This document shows positions 5,705-6,832 of a DNA stretch of 6,832 nucleotides, in pieces (position 1 is the first letter of the stretch; each line of letters begins with the position of its first letter). The stretch lies in NCBI GenBank assembly GCA_013041835.1, contig JABDRH010000229.1, forward strand, positions 1 through 6,832. The letters are read 5' to 3'. The notes beneath the pieces were generated by a model. The model ran no database searches. It had not been told where the DNA came from and saw only the letters and a program-made list of their open reading frames with translations. Source of the stretch: Desulfatitalea sp. (GTDB lineage: Bacteria > Desulfobacterota > Desulfobacteria > Desulfobacterales > Desulfosarcinaceae). The position numbers were made by a program, and so were the translations under genes.

Positions 5705-6832
5705 TCATGCCGAACCTGGCCGACGCAGCCTCTGGAGCCCATACAAAGCTGCGAAAATGGCCAGACCGATCAGGTAGGACCAGTAGGGCGAGCCGCCGAA
5801 ACCCAGCCACTGGGCCACGTATTTGGGTTGCATGAGAACAAAGGTGACACACAGGAAAAAGGGAATCTCGTAGAACCGGTTGGAGACAATGAACCAGCCT
5901 TGGGTGGCCGAGGCAAAGGCAAAGTTGCCGATGCAGGCCATGGCAAAGATCAGCAACCCCAAAGGCCAACTGGTAATGCCGTCCAGGATCAGGTCGGCGT
6001 TGAATATGAACATGAACGGCAGTATGGCGGTGCGGATATCGTACATAAAGCCCTGCAAACCGGTGGGAATGGGTGGCGATTTAGCGATGGCGGCGGCGGC
6101 ATAGGCGGCCAGGCCCACGGGTGGCGTATCGTCTGCCAGAATACCGAAGTAAAAGCAGAAAAGATGGGCCGCCATGAGCGGTACAATGAAATCGTTGACC
6201 CGCCCCACTTCCACCAGCGCCGTGGCGGTCAGCGAGGCCATTACAATGTAGGTGGCGGTGGTTGGCAACCCCATGCCAATGATCAGACTGGCCACTGCCG
6301 TAATGATCAGCATGAGAAAAATCTTGCCGCCGGACAGAACGGTAACGATCTCGGTAATCAAATTGCCAAGCCCCATGGCGACAACACCGACGATGATGCC
6401 GGCGGCGGCCGTGGCCAGGGCGACGGAGACCATGTTGCGGCCGCCCGCGGACAAGGCGCGCAACAGCTCCAGGGCGCCCTGCCGAAATGCAGGCATCATC
6501 GGCGTTCTGTTCAGGCAAGCACGAAACGGGTGTTGGGCCAACATGACGATGGCCATCACCCAGATGGCATTAAAGGCCGCCGTGTCTGGCGTGTGCCGCA
6601 CGACGATCAACTCGTAAAGCAGCATGAACAGCGGCAAGAGGTAGTGGACACCGGAGACGAGGGTTTTAAAAAACGGCGGGAGTTCGCTGCGCGGCATCCC
6701 GGTCAGCCCTAGTTTTGACGCCTCGATATGGGTGATGTAAAAAAGGGCGGCATAGGAGGCAAAGGCCGGTATGGCGGCGGCCTTGATCACCGCCACATAG
6801 GGCACGTTGACATATTCGGCGATGATGAAGGC
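5705..6832 (-). CDS. TRAP transporter fused permease (4TM/12TM type), C-terminal 375 residues
   Basis: The frame is open through the right edge (first visible residues AFIIAEYVNVPYV), so the true start is outside the window. A GTG at 6805 is internal. About ten hydrophobic helices are visible. Family hallmarks of the large 12-TM subunit of fused TRAP permeases are present: GMGLPTTATYI at 187-197 of the visible part, and AAHLFCFYFGILADDTPPVG at 221-240 followed by LAAYAAAAIAKS. Full-length members are roughly 600-700 residues, so a little over half is seen. Such permeases use an ion gradient together with a periplasmic TAXI-type binding protein to import organic acids or similar solutes. The binding-protein gene would be expected upstream, beyond the window. 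The protein ends in a short basic tail (LQRLRRPGSA). The substrate cannot be inferred. Confidence 0.95.
   Translation of the reverse strand, partial: AFIIAEYVNVPYVAVIKAAAIPAFASYAALFYITHIEASKLGLTGMPRSELPPFFKTLVSGVHYLLPLFMLLYELIVVRHTPDTAAFNAIWVMAIVMLAQHPFRACLNRTPMMPAFRQGALELLRALSAGGRNMVSVALATAAAGIIVGVVAMGLGNLITEIVTVLSGGKIFLMLIITAVASLIIGMGLPTTATYIVMASLTATALVEVGRVNDFIVPLMAAHLFCFYFGILADDTPPVGLAAYAAAAIAKSPPIPTGLQGFMYDIRTAILPFMFIFNADLILDGITSWPLGLLIFAMACIGNFAFASATQGWFIVSNRFYEIPFFLCVTFVLMQPKYVAQWLGFGGSPYWSYLIGLAIFAALYGLQRLRRPGSA

Noticed and set aside
5692..5742. ATG start for ogt at 5742
   Set aside because: It would add 17 residues unlike the family, overlap the permease by 38 bp and lacks a ribosome binding site. 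TTG 5691 has AGGAG at seven bases.
5828..6712. Plus-strand open frame of 294 codons opposite the TRAP permease
   Set aside because: Its product is a low-complexity Gly/His/Gln/Asp-rich sequence, as expected from reading a GC-rich membrane-protein gene backwards. The minus-strand frame has clear TRAP motifs.
6803..6805. GTG 6805 as the start of the permease gene
   Set aside because: The frame continues upstream to the window edge with family-like residues (AEYVNVPYV), so this GTG is an internal valine codon.
1..6832. Sigma-54 (-24/-12) promoter for the local regulator
   Set aside because: I looked by eye for TGGCAC-type and TTGC-type boxes at the right spacing on both strands and found no convincing match. 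The only intergenic space is 56 bp.

Overview
The window is a compact, GC-rich stretch of bacterial DNA in which every gene I can support lies on the minus strand. Read in the direction of transcription (high to low coordinates), the order is: the C-terminal part of a fused TRAP-type transporter permease (5705-6832, cut by the right edge); an O6-alkylguanine-DNA alkyltransferase of the Ogt/MGMT family (5146-5691, TTG start); a membrane-bound sensor histidine kinase (3482-5089); its NtrC-type sigma-54-activating response regulator (2082-3485); and the first 690 codons of a large single-pass membrane protein that I cannot assign to a function (1-2070, cut by the left edge).

The genes are packed tightly. 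There are 13 bp between permease and ogt, 56 bp between ogt and the kinase, a 4-bp ATGA overlap between kinase and regulator, and 11 bp between the regulator stop and the membrane-protein start, whose Shine-Dalgarno overlaps the regulator stop. No non-coding stretch exceeds about 60 bp. The only real intergenic space (5090-5145) contains an 11-bp inverted repeat. A possible sigma-70 promoter sits just upstream of it, inside the 3' end of ogt. The kinase-regulator-membrane protein set may therefore be a transcription unit partly separate from permease-ogt.

The kinase and regulator form a standard phosphorelay. An extracytoplasmic sensor region is followed by HAMP, a His-292 phosphoacceptor and an ATPase domain, which signal to a receiver (Asp-62), an AAA+ domain with an intact GAFTGA loop, and a Fis-type helix-turn-helix. 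The regulator should activate sigma-54 promoters, but I found no convincing -24/-12 element in the window, so its targets probably lie elsewhere. The co-transcribed large membrane protein is the least explained part of the window and the best candidate for new biology.

The organism cannot be named from this sequence. The GC content, a fused TRAP permease of the anaerobe/deltaproteobacterial style, and the NtrB/NtrC-like pair would fit a Desulfobacterota (sulfate-reducer-like) bacterium. This is an impression, not a demonstrated placement. I see no tRNA, rRNA, CRISPR array, insertion sequence or attachment site.
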